The notes: generated by a model from the sequence alone, not told the origin. A DNA stretch of 64,000 nucleotides from Flavobacterium sp. (GCF_024710485.1 NZ_JANJUQ010000038.1:1-64000), one strand, 5' to 3'; positions 8,867-17,412 are shown, counted from the first letter of the stretch. Made by a program: numbers and translations.

Positions 8867-10759
8867 TTATAGAGTAATGTTGATTTGAGTTCCTGAAAAA
8901 GTGCTTTGGATATGAATCTGTCCATGAATTTCGGCAATGCGCTTTTGCATGTTGAGCAAACCATTGCCGTATTCAATCTTGGTTACATCGAATCCTTTTC
9001 CGTTGTCACTGATTTCAATGGCAATATGGTCTCCTATCTTTTTTACCTTAATGTCGATATTCTTGGCTTCGGCATACTTGATACTGTTGTGAATCGCTTC
9101 CTGAATGGTACGGTAGATGTTCATCCCTTCGATTGAACTGAAATTGCGGTCTTTCAAATCACTGTCGACAAAAAAATTGAACTGTATTTCATTTTTCACC
9201 TCTTTAGCCTTGTCGACAAAATTGTGAATTCGGGTTTGTAAATCTTCGAACGAAATTTGGCTTTTATTCATGGCCCAAATCGTATCCCGCAACTCTACAA
9301 TAGTGTCTTTAGCAAAACTGCTGATATTTCCCAGTTTGGCGCCGAGTTTGTCATTTTGAATATCAAAAGCGTATTTGATATTGTCGACCGAAGAAATGAT
9401 AAAAGTGAGTTGCGAACCGATATTGTCATGTAAATCCCTGGAAATAGCCAAACGCTGCTCCTGAAGTTTGTTTTGGGTCTCGATTTTAGCGATGGCCGAT
9501 TTGAGTTCAAACTCTTGTTCCTGCTGTTTGATTTTTAATTTTTGTTGGCGATAAACCAAATAAACGATACAGAGCAACGCAAAAGAAATCAGCCCTAAAA
9601 TTAAAAACTGCATGTTCTTGTTTTTGATTTCGATTTCGCGTTCTCTGATTTCAGCCTTCGATTGCAGCAATTGTTTTTCTTTCTTCTCGTTTTGGTACTT
9701 GGCCTCTAACTCGGAAAAGGTTTGCGCACGTTGTACCTCAAAGACGGAATCTCTTAGTTTGATATAATTTTCTTGGTCTTGTACCGCTTTATTCCATTGC
9801 TTTTGATTTTTGTGGAATAGTGCACGTTGCCAATACAAGTCGCGAAGTTTTTCGGCATTAGCACTTTTTTGGGCAAACCAATAAGCTTTATCAAAAAGTT
9901 TTTCAGCTTCGTTTACATTGCCCAATTCAGAGGCAATAGTAGCTAAATTGGTATAATTCGTAGCCCTTTCGTAATAGTAGTTCACATCAGTAGCACCCTG
10001 ATTAAGCTCAAAATTTTTATCATTAATTTTCAAGGCGGAAGTAATCCAACGTTTGGCTTCTTTGAATTTTTTCTGTTTTAATAAAGTATTGCCAATATTA
10101 TTGTAAGTATCACCAACATACAATGTATCTTTTCCTTTGTAATATTTAAACACTTGTTTGTGATAGTACAAGGCGCTGTCGGGTTTGTTCCAGTCGTCAA
10201 AATTGATGGCAATGGCATTTAAAGCGTTGCATATCATGTCCGGACTTTTCTCTTTTTGACTTACCCAGAATTTCAGGGCTTTTTTCCCGTAATAAACACC
10301 TTTAGGATAACTTTCAAAATCGTGATACGTTAACGAGAGCATGGCGTTGAAAAAAGCAATCCAGTTTTCCCTTTTTTCTCTTTCGGCTATGCGAATACCT
10401 TTCAAGCAATAGTCCACAGCTTTGTCGTATTGTCCTTGTTTGCGATAAACTTTAGACAAATTATTATGTACTGTTAACAACGATGGTATGTCGTTCCCGG
10501 GCTGTAAAAGTTTTAAAGCGCGATTACCATAAACTACAGCACTATCCAATTGATTGTAATCTGTACAACGGGCGTTTTTACAGAAGTAATATTGGCCTTC
10601 ATCGGCCTGCGTTTTAACAAGTCGTTTGGCCACTTTAAAATAATAATCCGATGAATCTTGTGAAGTAAAAGCTTTGCCCAAGGTTGTTTTTAAATCTTGA
10701 GCCGGAGTCATTACCGACAAGAATAAACCGATAAAGAGGAAATAGTACTGCTTTTTCAT
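8867..10759 (-). CDS. TPR sensor histidine kinase (HisKA_3 type), first of a tandem pair
   Basis: About 631 residues from the ATG at 10759 (MKKQYYFLFIGLFLSVMTPAQ, a signal peptide). The open frame reaches 10840, but that would overlap the preceding gene and spoil the signal peptide. TPR repeats fill about residues 50-350, followed by a charged coiled coil, a transmembrane helix (LILGLISFALLCIVYLVYRQ) and a transmitter with His444 in RDLHDNIGSQL, N-box TIQEAIHNSIKYA and DNGKGFD. Sequences around the transmembrane and dimerisation helices are almost the same as in the downstream kinase. It forms an operon with a small membrane protein upstream. Confidence 0.93.
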   Translation of the reverse strand: MKKQYYFLFIGLFLSVMTPAQDLKTTLGKAFTSQDSSDYYFKVAKRLVKTQADEGQYYFCKNARCTDYNQLDSAVVYGNRALKLLQPGNDIPSLLTVHNNLSKVYRKQGQYDKAVDYCLKGIRIAEREKRENWIAFFNAMLSLTYHDFESYPKGVYYGKKALKFWVSQKEKSPDMICNALNAIAINFDDWNKPDSALYYHKQVFKYYKGKDTLYVGDTYNNIGNTLLKQKKFKEAKRWITSALKINDKNFELNQGATDVNYYYERATNYTNLATIASELGNVNEAEKLFDKAYWFAQKSANAEKLRDLYWQRALFHKNQKQWNKAVQDQENYIKLRDSVFEVQRAQTFSELEAKYQNEKKEKQLLQSKAEIREREIEIKNKNMQFLILGLISFALLCIVYLVYRQQKLKIKQQEQEFELKSAIAKIETQNKLQEQRLAISRDLHDNIGSQLTFIISSVDNIKYAFDIQNDKLGAKLGNISSFAKDTIVELRDTIWAMNKSQISFEDLQTRIHNFVDKAKEVKNEIQFNFFVDSDLKDRNFSSIEGMNIYRTIQEAIHNSIKYAEAKNIDIKVKKIGDHIAIEISDNGKGFDVTKIEYGNGLLNMQKRIAEIHGQIHIQSTFSGTQINITL

Positions 10760-10808
10760 TCGGATATAGTATACCATAAATGTAGTGAAAATGTTAAAAT
10801 TTTCAATA

Positions 10809-11090
10809 TCACTTCTCTTTTTTCGGCGTTGATTCTTCAAATAACTGATAATTTAACTCGAAGATATTGCGACTTAAAGCAGCATTAACTTCTTTCATCT
10901 TCCCTTTTAAATCGTCTGAAAGTTGAATTTGAAGCGATTGGTTTTTGCAATCTTCATTGAGTTGTATCATCAATTGCTCCAGAGGTTCTAACTTGGAGGC
11001 AAAAGCATTGCGTTCGGAAAACATCTTGTACTGAAGATAAACAATGAGTCCGATGAGCACCAAAAAAACAGCTATCAAAAAAAATGTCAT
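10809..11090 (-). CDS. Small membrane-anchored coiled-coil protein, unknown function
   Basis: 93 residues. An N-terminal transmembrane helix (FFLIAVFLVLIGLIVYLQY) is followed by a charged, probably coiled-coil, cytoplasmic part (residues about 25-80). I do not recognise a family. It is the first gene of the unit that continues into both kinases and carries a dyad element 59 bp upstream, so it may be an accessory of the signalling system. Confidence 0.7.
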   Translation of the reverse strand: MTFFLIAVFLVLIGLIVYLQYKMFSERNAFASKLEPLEQLMIQLNEDCKNQSLQIQLSDDLKGKMKEVNAALSRNIFELNYQLFEESTPKKEK

Positions 11091-11140
11091 ATCGATTTGG
11101 ATGTAGCCTGTAAAATTGCGTTAAAAATGAAGCAAAAAAA

Positions 11141-11158
11141 ATACGGCATACGCCGTAT
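11141..11158. promoter_or_regulatory. Dyad element 3, upstream of the small protein-kinase operon
   Basis: ATACGGCATACGCCGTAT, centred 59 bp upstream of the ATG at 11090. It is flanked by A and T runs, so it could also act as the intrinsic terminator of the lipoprotein gene ending at 11188. Copies 1 and 4 are poor hairpins yet keep the same outer bases, so I favour a protein-binding role. Confidence 0.55.
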
Positions 11159-11187
11159 TTTTTTCTGTGACAAACAGGTTTGATTGT

Positions 11188-11715
11188 TTAGTTTGATGAG
11201 AAATTAACGTTAAACGCACCGTTAGTAACTACTTTGGTGTCTTCTCCGGCTTGATTTTTACCTGTAAAATTAAATGTTCCTTTTACGTTAGTTTCAGAAA
11301 TCTCGGTAACAGTTACTGTACCGGCTACTCCTGAATTTTCATACGGCGCTGCCCAAACCAAAGAGTTCATCGGATCACTAATATTACTTTCGATATAACT
11401 GGCTACCGTAGAAATGGCAGCATCCTCGCTGATTTCGTAAGAACCAAGTCCGTCGTAACCGGTAATCACAATTTGAATGGCTTTTCCCGAAGCGTCACTT
11501 CCTTGAACGATGATAGAGGTAAGTCCGCCAATTACTTGTCTTGTGGCAAATGTTCCCATTTCCATTGAAGTATAGTTTGATCCTGCGACTTTGGCTCTAA
11601 TTGTTCCTAAGGTTGCATTGCTTCCGCCGCCGCCATTGTCATCACTGCTGCAAGACGTAGTTAAAGATACAAGGGCAATGGCAAAAAATAATCCGATTTT
11701 TTTAATAGTTTTCAT
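11188..11715 (-). CDS. Lipoprotein, DUF6252-like
   Basis: 175 residues. The signal peptide ends at a lipobox (TTSCSS), followed by a short Gly/Asp linker (DDNGGGGSN). The rest is a beta-rich domain with a pattern seen in Bacteroidota lipoproteins of the DUF6252 kind: a strand pair near SNYTSMEMGT, a GYDGLGSYEI segment and a terminal GTFNFTGKNQAGEDTKVVTNGAFNV. Function unknown. A single-gene unit with its own dyad element 66 bp upstream, so probably co-regulated with the two-component genes. Confidence 0.7.
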   Translation of the reverse strand: MKTIKKIGLFFAIALVSLTTSCSSDDNGGGGSNATLGTIRAKVAGSNYTSMEMGTFATRQVIGGLTSIIVQGSDASGKAIQIVITGYDGLGSYEISEDAAISTVASYIESNISDPMNSLVWAAPYENSGVAGTVTVTEISETNVKGTFNFTGKNQAGEDTKVVTNGAFNVNFSSN

Positions 11716-11772
11716 GTTTATATAAGGTTAAAGTTAATAGTACAAATATTGTGTAATCTCAAAAAGCAATCA

Positions 11773-11790
11773 ATACGCCATTTGCCTTAT
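11773..11790. promoter_or_regulatory. Dyad element 4, upstream of the lipoprotein gene
   Basis: ATACGCCATTTGCCTTAT, almost identical to element 1, centred 66 bp upstream of the ATG at 11715. On the minus strand it is followed by TTG, 18 bp and TATTTG, a good Bacteroidota promoter. The two arms are poorly self-complementary, so it would not make a good terminator. Confidence 0.6.
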
Positions 11791-11806
11791 TTTTCTTATT
11801 ACCAAC

Positions 11807-13234
11807 TTAATCCCTTTTTAAAAGAATGGTTTTTGGCAAAGCCACAAACTTTAAAATATTGGTTTCATTTTGACTGGCTATAAAGTATAATATTTCGTTT
11901 TTTTCATCGTAAAAAGGCAGTCCGTCAAAATCATCTGAATTGACTTTGCTCCCCAAATTGATGGGCTCAGACCAGTTCTTCCAACTCTCATCCAGGCGAT
12001 GAGTCACAAAAATGTCGTAACTGCCAAAAGTGCTGAAACCGTTACTAGCAAACAGCAAAGTTTTGGTATCTGACAACAGTTGACACATGCCTTCATCGGC
12101 TGCCGAGTTGATTATCTTACCCATATTTTGAAGAAAACCGTAAGTACCGTCGTCCGTTTGTTGCGCAAAATACAAGTCGCTCCCGCCTTGGGAAAAATCG
12201 GTTTCAATACCCATAATCAAGATTTTTTGATCCGGAGTCAGTTGGGCTTCGGCAGTATCATTGTAATTATTGTAAGCGGCAACATTAAGCTGTCCCTGAT
12301 TGGTATAAATCCCGTTTTTTAGAGTAAACAATTCAAAACCGGTTTCGGTAGTACCGCGAGTATAAGCAGCTCCGCCTTTCAATAGTAGCGCATCGTTGAT
12401 GCACCATAAATGATTGTAATACTGGTTAGCATTGAGTGTAGGCTCCAACTTCTTGTTATCCCATTGCCCGGCAGCATTTTTAGTAAAAGTATAGATTTCA
12501 GTTTTGGGATTGCCTACAGCAGTGATGTAAAGCGTTTTTCCATCGGCAGAAATCGATCCGCTGGAAGGCTCTAACCCTTGTAATTCGATGGTTTTCGCAT
12601 AAGGCAACGATTCAAAAGCCGTTGTTGTATTTACCGTTGGCAGTATAGGCGTATCGCTATCCGAAATCCCAATCGCATCAATCTCTTTTTGACCGGGAAG
12701 TAATGCAAAGTTAAACTCAACGCGAACCGCAACGACACCGGAAACCGCTTGCTCTAAAATAGCGTATTCCACGCCCGGATTAACCACATCGGGTGCTTCC
12801 TGAATTTTTCTTCTTTTGCGTTTGAAATAGTAATTTCGATCGGCAGGAATCGTGGCTTTAAAAGTTGGTGTTTTGTAGTCTTTCTTTCTACCCCAAACCG
12901 TTTCATATTTGCCGTTGCCTCTGTCTACTGCAATGCGAACCACACAACCCGCATTTAAGTTTTCAAAAACAGCCACTTGCTTTACCGTTTGCGGTTTTTC
13001 AAAACCAACTTCAACCCATTCGTAACCGTCCAGCGCTTTTTTGGGCATCCAGGCATTAGGACTGGTACCTCCTTGCGGGAAAGCATCGGGTTTGCCCAAT
13101 ATTCTTTTGATGCTGTTTTGTTTTCCGCCCAAATCGGAGGAATATTTTATCAATTTATGCGCCCATTGTATTTGTTGAGCCGAAGCCATTCCGAAGCCCA
13201 ACAAAAACGCCAATAACATTGTACTTTTTTTCAT
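11807..13234 (-). CDS. Exported PD40-type propeller protein with N-terminal jelly-roll-like domain
   Basis: 475 residues from the ATG at 13234 (MKKSTMLLAFLLGFGMASAQ, a signal peptide); an upstream ATG at 13261 falls inside a hairpin and is unlikely. Residues about 20-190 look like a discoidin-like beta domain (WVEVGFEKPQTVKQVAVFEN). Residues about 210-470 carry PD40/WD40-like units; SNGFSTFGSYDIFVTHR and NLGSKVNSDDFDGLPF closely resemble the propeller part of Bacteroidota OmpA-family proteins, but no OmpA domain follows. Function unknown. Last gene of a probable three-gene unit with the PQQ propeller protein and the TonB-C-like protein. Confidence 0.75.
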   Translation of the reverse strand: MKKSTMLLAFLLGFGMASAQQIQWAHKLIKYSSDLGGKQNSIKRILGKPDAFPQGGTSPNAWMPKKALDGYEWVEVGFEKPQTVKQVAVFENLNAGCVVRIAVDRGNGKYETVWGRKKDYKTPTFKATIPADRNYYFKRKRRKIQEAPDVVNPGVEYAILEQAVSGVVAVRVEFNFALLPGQKEIDAIGISDSDTPILPTVNTTTAFESLPYAKTIELQGLEPSSGSISADGKTLYITAVGNPKTEIYTFTKNAAGQWDNKKLEPTLNANQYYNHLWCINDALLLKGGAAYTRGTTETGFELFTLKNGIYTNQGQLNVAAYNNYNDTAEAQLTPDQKILIMGIETDFSQGGSDLYFAQQTDDGTYGFLQNMGKIINSAADEGMCQLLSDTKTLLFASNGFSTFGSYDIFVTHRLDESWKNWSEPINLGSKVNSDDFDGLPFYDEKNEILYFIASQNETNILKFVALPKTILLKRD

Positions 13235-13246
13235 AGTAAACGAATT

Positions 13247-13277
13247 AAAAAAGGACTGCAATCTGCTTGCAGTCCTT
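13247..13277 (-). terminator. Terminator-like hairpin just before the PD40 gene start
   Basis: On the minus strand AAGGACTGCA and TGCAGTCCTT form a 10-bp perfect stem with a 7-nt loop, followed by TTTTTT. The structure ends 13 bp before the ATG at 13234. It may terminate the PQQ-protein mRNA partly and lower expression of the PD40 gene. Confidence 0.7.
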
Positions 13278-13295
13278 CAAAACTTACTCAAAAAC

Positions 13296-15128
13296 TCAAT
13301 TATTTACTTTTATCTTTTCTACTTTTTTACCCTTGAAAGCAAAGATGAATTCGCCATCATCAGTAATATCTATTCCGGCACCGTATTGTGGACTTCCGCC
13401 TTTTCCTTTAGATTGAACAGAACCTTTGGTTTCTCCGTTGGTCATGTCGATCCCGTAGATAATGTTTTTGCTGTTTCTTTGGTCTCTTAAGTAATAATTC
13501 CCTTCAATTTCATAGAAGTAATCCACTCCTTTGATTTTTTCGGTCGCATACACTCGAGAACCGTCTTTTTTGTTGTAAGAGGCTAAGCCTTTTTCAGAAA
13601 GCACCACTACTTTATCCCCAAAGTCAATTACATCGGTGGCTTTCCCTACCCTGGCATCATTGTGTTTTACATCAAACAATTGGTTTCCGGAAGCGATATC
13701 GTAACCGTAAAACTCATCGCCATCGCCTACAAAAAGGGTTTTGTCATTTTCAATAATAAAATCGGTAATACGTTTGTCAAATTTTTCAGAACGCCATGCT
13801 GTTTTACCGGTTTTGTCATCTAGACACAACACCGAATTCTTTTGCGCTTTGTAATCCCAGTAAATGTATGGCACCCATTGCTTAACTGAACCACCACCAA
13901 AAGCAGAGGCTGCTCCTAAACCACTGGAAGTTTCCTCTAAACGAAACTCTTGTACTTGTACTTTTCCTCCTACTTGTACCAAAACCTTATCGCCTGATTT
14001 GTAAATATTCGGCATACAAAATGCACCGGTAATTTTTTCGGAAGCCCAAAGTAATTTCCCAGATTCTAAATCGTGTTTTTCAACATATTTAGTTCTGTCG
14101 CGAGTTCCAAGAATTACTATATAAACGGCATTATCGGTAAATAAAGGTTCGGCGATAGTTCGGTAAATTTTAGATCTTCTGCCGCCACTGAACAAACCAC
14201 CATTGGCGCCTTGCATATCATTTTCATAAGTTACTTCCCAAAGTTTCTGACCGTTGTTGATGTTGTACACTTGTAAGCCGTCGAGATACATATACAATTT
14301 ATCGCCTTTGATCCACAAATCCACTATAGCTCTACGGGTAACCAACTCTTTTTCTATAGTTCCTAAAAAAGTAGCATCCCATAAAATATCGCCATTAACC
14401 GCATTAATTTTCACCAATTGGTTTTTAAAACCGGCAAATAAAGCGCCTAAAGCCGTAGGTTTGAAATTAATCATCACAATTTCGTTGCGCTTAGCATCGT
14501 AAATGTATTTCCCAACACCACCTTTGAAACGGTTGGTTTCCCAAATTTTCTCTCCGGTATTGGCTTTAACCAAAATCACGGAAGCTTTTTGGGAAATCAG
14601 GAATGCGTCCAACTCACTGATGTATTTTACGGTTTCCAATTCACCTTGGTCGGTTCCTTCTTCTGCTTTAGTGCCTTTAGGAATCAAGTTTTGGTATTCT
14701 TCGGAGTTCCAAAGCTCTTTTCCGTTGGCAATATCAATTACCGCTACTCTGTCGGTGCCTAATTTTCTTTCATCAAAAAGAAACAAATAGCCGCCTTTAT
14801 CACCTCCGCGTTGAATTACGTATTGGTATTCGCATTTGTTGGTTTTGTTGGTGGTGATTTTTTTGTAATCGCCACTCCAAACTGTTTTGCCGTTGGCGTC
14901 TAATACCGTAGCCGAATTATCGTCGGTTCCTAAAACATACTGACCGTTATTCACGGAAACGGCCAAACGGGTGGCTTTGTTATCAAACTCAGATTCCCAA
15001 GCGGTGGCAAAACTTCCCGATTTTTTTCCGGCGGATTTGCCTTTTCCTAATAATTTGCCAAGCTGGGCATTGGCAGGCAATGAGAACGCCAACAATAGCG
15101 TCATCATTAGTAAAGAAACTTTTTTCAT
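13296..15128 (-). CDS. Exported PQQ-type beta-propeller protein
   Basis: 610 residues with a signal peptide (about residues 1-21, ending in NAQ). The body is built of PQQ/quinoprotein-like propeller blades: repeated phrases of the kind ANGKELWNSEEYQN, NTGEKIWETNRF, NNGQKLWEVTY, ESGKLLWASEK and KTGKTAWRSEK, at least five. A basic, Gly-rich segment (GKGKSAGKKSG) follows the signal peptide. It resembles BamB only in fold; there is no lipobox, and the length is well above BamB. Function unknown. It lies 24 bp downstream of the TonB-C-like gene and shares its upstream dyad element. Confidence 0.75.
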   Translation of the reverse strand: MKKVSLLMMTLLLAFSLPANAQLGKLLGKGKSAGKKSGSFATAWESEFDNKATRLAVSVNNGQYVLGTDDNSATVLDANGKTVWSGDYKKITTNKTNKCEYQYVIQRGGDKGGYLFLFDERKLGTDRVAVIDIANGKELWNSEEYQNLIPKGTKAEEGTDQGELETVKYISELDAFLISQKASVILVKANTGEKIWETNRFKGGVGKYIYDAKRNEIVMINFKPTALGALFAGFKNQLVKINAVNGDILWDATFLGTIEKELVTRRAIVDLWIKGDKLYMYLDGLQVYNINNGQKLWEVTYENDMQGANGGLFSGGRRSKIYRTIAEPLFTDNAVYIVILGTRDRTKYVEKHDLESGKLLWASEKITGAFCMPNIYKSGDKVLVQVGGKVQVQEFRLEETSSGLGAASAFGGGSVKQWVPYIYWDYKAQKNSVLCLDDKTGKTAWRSEKFDKRITDFIIENDKTLFVGDGDEFYGYDIASGNQLFDVKHNDARVGKATDVIDFGDKVVVLSEKGLASYNKKDGSRVYATEKIKGVDYFYEIEGNYYLRDQRNSKNIIYGIDMTNGETKGSVQSKGKGGSPQYGAGIDITDDGEFIFAFKGKKVEKIKVNN

Positions 15129-15152
15129 GTTTTATTGTTTTTATTGTTAAGG

Positions 15153-15524
15153 TTAAAAGGTAACGGTGTAGCGAATTTTATAGCGCTGTTGCTTTTGCAA
15201 TTTGAACTTGAATTTGTGTTCAAGAATGTAATCCGACATGAAATTGATGAAGTCAATATTCTTAATGTCACTATCTACTTTGAAGAAAGAAGATACTTTT
15301 CCGTTTTGCACTACGCCGATATCGACTACCATGGTGCCTTTCACCTCAGCGTATTTTTTGTTTTTCTTTTTTTGGAAGTCTTCCGACTGAAATACGTCGT
15401 CGATTTCTTTGGTTACGGTTTCCGAAACCACTTCCTCATCGGTTAGTACCGGTCGTTGCGCCGCTACTTTTTGCGTGGCTAGCATTACAAATGCCAACAC
15501 CAAAAAGGTTTTTACTGTTTTCAT
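15153..15524 (-). CDS. Small exported protein with TonB-C-like fold
   Basis: 123 residues with a signal peptide (about residues 1-22, ending VAAQ). The C-terminal 65 residues (GTMVVDIGVVQNGKVSSFF to YKIRYTVTF) follow the strand pattern of the TonB C-terminal domain, but there is no N-terminal membrane anchor or proline-rich linker, so it is not a classical energy transducer. First gene of a unit with the PQQ propeller and PD40 proteins. The dyad element and a TAGGTTTG -7 box lie upstream, so this is probably the promoter-proximal gene. Confidence 0.6.
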   Translation of the reverse strand: MKTVKTFLVLAFVMLATQKVAAQRPVLTDEEVVSETVTKEIDDVFQSEDFQKKKNKKYAEVKGTMVVDIGVVQNGKVSSFFKVDSDIKNIDFINFMSDYILEHKFKFKLQKQQRYKIRYTVTF

Positions 15525-15578
15525 GGGCTAGGTTGTTAAATAGTATAACAAACCTATAGCGAAATACTAAGGCAGGAA

Positions 15579-15596
15579 ATACGGCAAATGACGTAT
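15579..15596. promoter_or_regulatory. Dyad element 5, upstream of the three-gene exported-protein unit
   Basis: ATACGGCAAATGACGTAT, centred 63 bp upstream of the ATG at 15524. On the minus strand TAGGTTTG, a good -7 box, follows about 20 bp downstream of the dyad, so the site overlaps or abuts the -33 region. It also lies 5 bp after the stop of the GSCFA gene. Confidence 0.6.
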
Positions 15597-15600
15597 TTTG

Positions 15601-16548
15601 TTAAAATTGGAAGTGCGGAAACTGACTTTGGAGCCTGATTATCTTTTGGTTAATGGTTTCCAAAAAATGTTGATGTTGTTTGGTCTCAGGATTAAATGGA
15701 CGATGCGCTAAGCCTTTTTGGATATTGCAAACTTCTTGCATAATGTCAAAACAATCAGCGTTGATATAATTCTCAAAAAAACGAATCCAAATGTAATCGA
15801 TGGCTTTTTGGCTGGGATGCAGCATATCATCAGCATAAAAGCGATAATCTCTGAGTTCATCCATCATGATTTCGTAAGATGGAAAATAGTTAGATTTGGT
15901 GTTATCGAGCACGGTTGCGTGAACAGCTGCAATTAGATGTGCTTTGCTCCGTTGGTTTTCGGGGAAACCGTCTTTGGTATGGCGCACCGGTGAAATGGTA
16001 AAAATGAACATGACCTCCGGATTAATTTGGCGAATCAAATTCATGGTATTTTGAATCGATTGCGCTGTAGTTTCCGGAGAGAGAATTTCTTTAGTGAACT
16101 CGTTCTGCGGCACTTTATGACAATTGGCGACAATTTCGTTAGTAGCTTTTAATCGGTAAACCCATGATGTACCGTAAGTGATTAATATATGAGAAGCTTC
16201 TACAATTTGGCGGTACATAACTTCGACAGCAGCGTTTAATTGTTTTAAAAGAATCTCTTTATCGGAATGACTGCATCCGGAATGAACGTCATAACTATGC
16301 CATAAATCGTTGTGAAAGAAAACATCCGCATCGGTAAAAACTTTTCGATTAACTGCTCTTTTCACCAACTTCTCAATCGATACCGGATTGAAGATAATAC
16401 CGAATGGATTAGTAGTCGTTTGAAATTTAAAGTAGTCGAATTTCTCACCTATATTTTCGGCAAAACACGACCCTAACAACAACAACTTGGAGCTGTAATT
16501 GATAGGATACTCATAGCTCTTTACCGGAACTTTAGTCGTGAAATGCAT
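15601..16548 (-). CDS. GSCFA domain protein (SGNH-hydrolase-like)
   Basis: 315 residues, no signal peptide. The family motif GSCFAE is at residues about 27-32, followed by TTNPFGIIFNP and, further on, ITYGTSWVYR and DDMLHPSQKAIDYIW, where the His-containing block resembles the catalytic Asp-x-x-His of SGNH esterases. Members are thought to be esterase-like; the substrate is unknown. Same strand as the genes downstream, but dyad element 5 separates them, so it is probably a separate unit. Confidence 0.85.
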   Translation of the reverse strand: MHFTTKVPVKSYEYPINYSSKLLLLGSCFAENIGEKFDYFKFQTTTNPFGIIFNPVSIEKLVKRAVNRKVFTDADVFFHNDLWHSYDVHSGCSHSDKEILLKQLNAAVEVMYRQIVEASHILITYGTSWVYRLKATNEIVANCHKVPQNEFTKEILSPETTAQSIQNTMNLIRQINPEVMFIFTISPVRHTKDGFPENQRSKAHLIAAVHATVLDNTKSNYFPSYEIMMDELRDYRFYADDMLHPSQKAIDYIWIRFFENYINADCFDIMQEVCNIQKGLAHRPFNPETKQHQHFLETINQKIIRLQSQFPHFQF

Positions 16549-16581
16549 AGCTTACTAATTGCCCCAAAAATACAAAAAATA

Positions 16582-16613
16582 AAAACCCTTTCCTTGACAG
16601 TGGAAAGGGTTTT
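16582..16613 (-). terminator. Intrinsic terminator after the lipoprotein gene
   Basis: AAAACCCTTTCC and GGAAAGGGTTTT form a 12-bp stem with an 8-nt loop. It lies 23 bp beyond the stop of the gene ending at 16636 and before the GSCFA start. Confidence 0.85.
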
Positions 16614-16635
16614 CAGAAATAGTGTTTGATTTGAA

Positions 16636-17412
16636 TTATTTGAAATATGTAAATTGATGTTGGAATTGTCCGTCGGCTGTATAAATTGCTCTCGGATAAT
16701 TGTTAGCGTCATAATCTGCTTCCATATTAACTTCTACTGGAGATTCTCCGGAAACTGTAGTAATTTGTTGTATCATGTTGTGTTGCATGCCAAACAATCC
16801 GTCGGCAATAAAACTGTATAATTTGATAGCGTTAATTCCGGTTACATTTTGCGTCGGATGATTGGCGTTGTCATAATTGTAAGTCACACTGAAAGTATTA
16901 CTGTTAGAAGCAAAGTCTTTTTGAGACACTTCACCATTTTGGAAATAAAACTTTTCTACAATATCAGAAAGATTAGTTTGAGCCGTTGCATTACCACTAA
17001 ATCCAGTTACCGTTACAGAACCATCAACATTGTAAGTAAAAACACTTTTAAAACCGTAATTGTTAGCTGGTTGTACTTTTACCACCTGAATTAATTGGTC
17101 ATTGTTGTTATAAGTAAAAGTGGTAGTTGCTGTATTTTCACGCGCGGCATTGAATCTTTTAATCTCAGCAATCAAATTCCCATTGTAGGTATATAAGTCA
17201 TATCCTGTTCCATCAGTAACTGCTTCAATTTCAAATGCCACTTTGGTCAATTTAGTTCCTTTGTAAGAGAAAGTATAAGCCGCATTTTGGCCCATGTTTA
17301 CAGAAGTCAATTTTCTAAGTAAAACAGGTGTTACTGTATCGCTGTCACTAGAACACGAAACGAAGGAAAAAACAACTACGGAAAGGAATAAGTATTGAAG
17401 TATTTTTTTCAT
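16636..17412 (-). CDS. Lipoprotein of unknown function, YD-repeat-like strands
   Basis: 258 residues. The signal peptide ends in a lipobox (SFVSCSS). The rest is a run of beta strands with phrases such as YTFSYKGTKLTKV, LYTYNGNLIAEIKRF, TTTFTYNNNDQLIQV and FTYNVDGSVTVTG, resembling the YD/RHS-like strands common in Bacteroidota lipoproteins. No enzymatic motif is seen. A single-gene unit with its own terminator. Confidence 0.7.
   Translation of the reverse strand: MKKILQYLFLSVVVFSFVSCSSDSDTVTPVLLRKLTSVNMGQNAAYTFSYKGTKLTKVAFEIEAVTDGTGYDLYTYNGNLIAEIKRFNAARENTATTTFTYNNNDQLIQVVKVQPANNYGFKSVFTYNVDGSVTVTGFSGNATAQTNLSDIVEKFYFQNGEVSQKDFASNSNTFSVTYNYDNANHPTQNVTGINAIKLYSFIADGLFGMQHNMIQQITTVSGESPVEVNMEADYDANNYPRAIYTADGQFQHQFTYFK

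Noticed and set aside
10760..10840. Longer start for the first histidine kinase
   Set aside because: It would overlap the preceding gene and put 27 residues in front of a clear signal peptide.
5861..15596. The five dyads interpreted only as intrinsic terminators
   Set aside because: Copies 1 and 4 form poor hairpins but keep the same outer bases, and spacing to the next start codon is far more constant than spacing to the previous stop. A dual role for copy 3 cannot be excluded.
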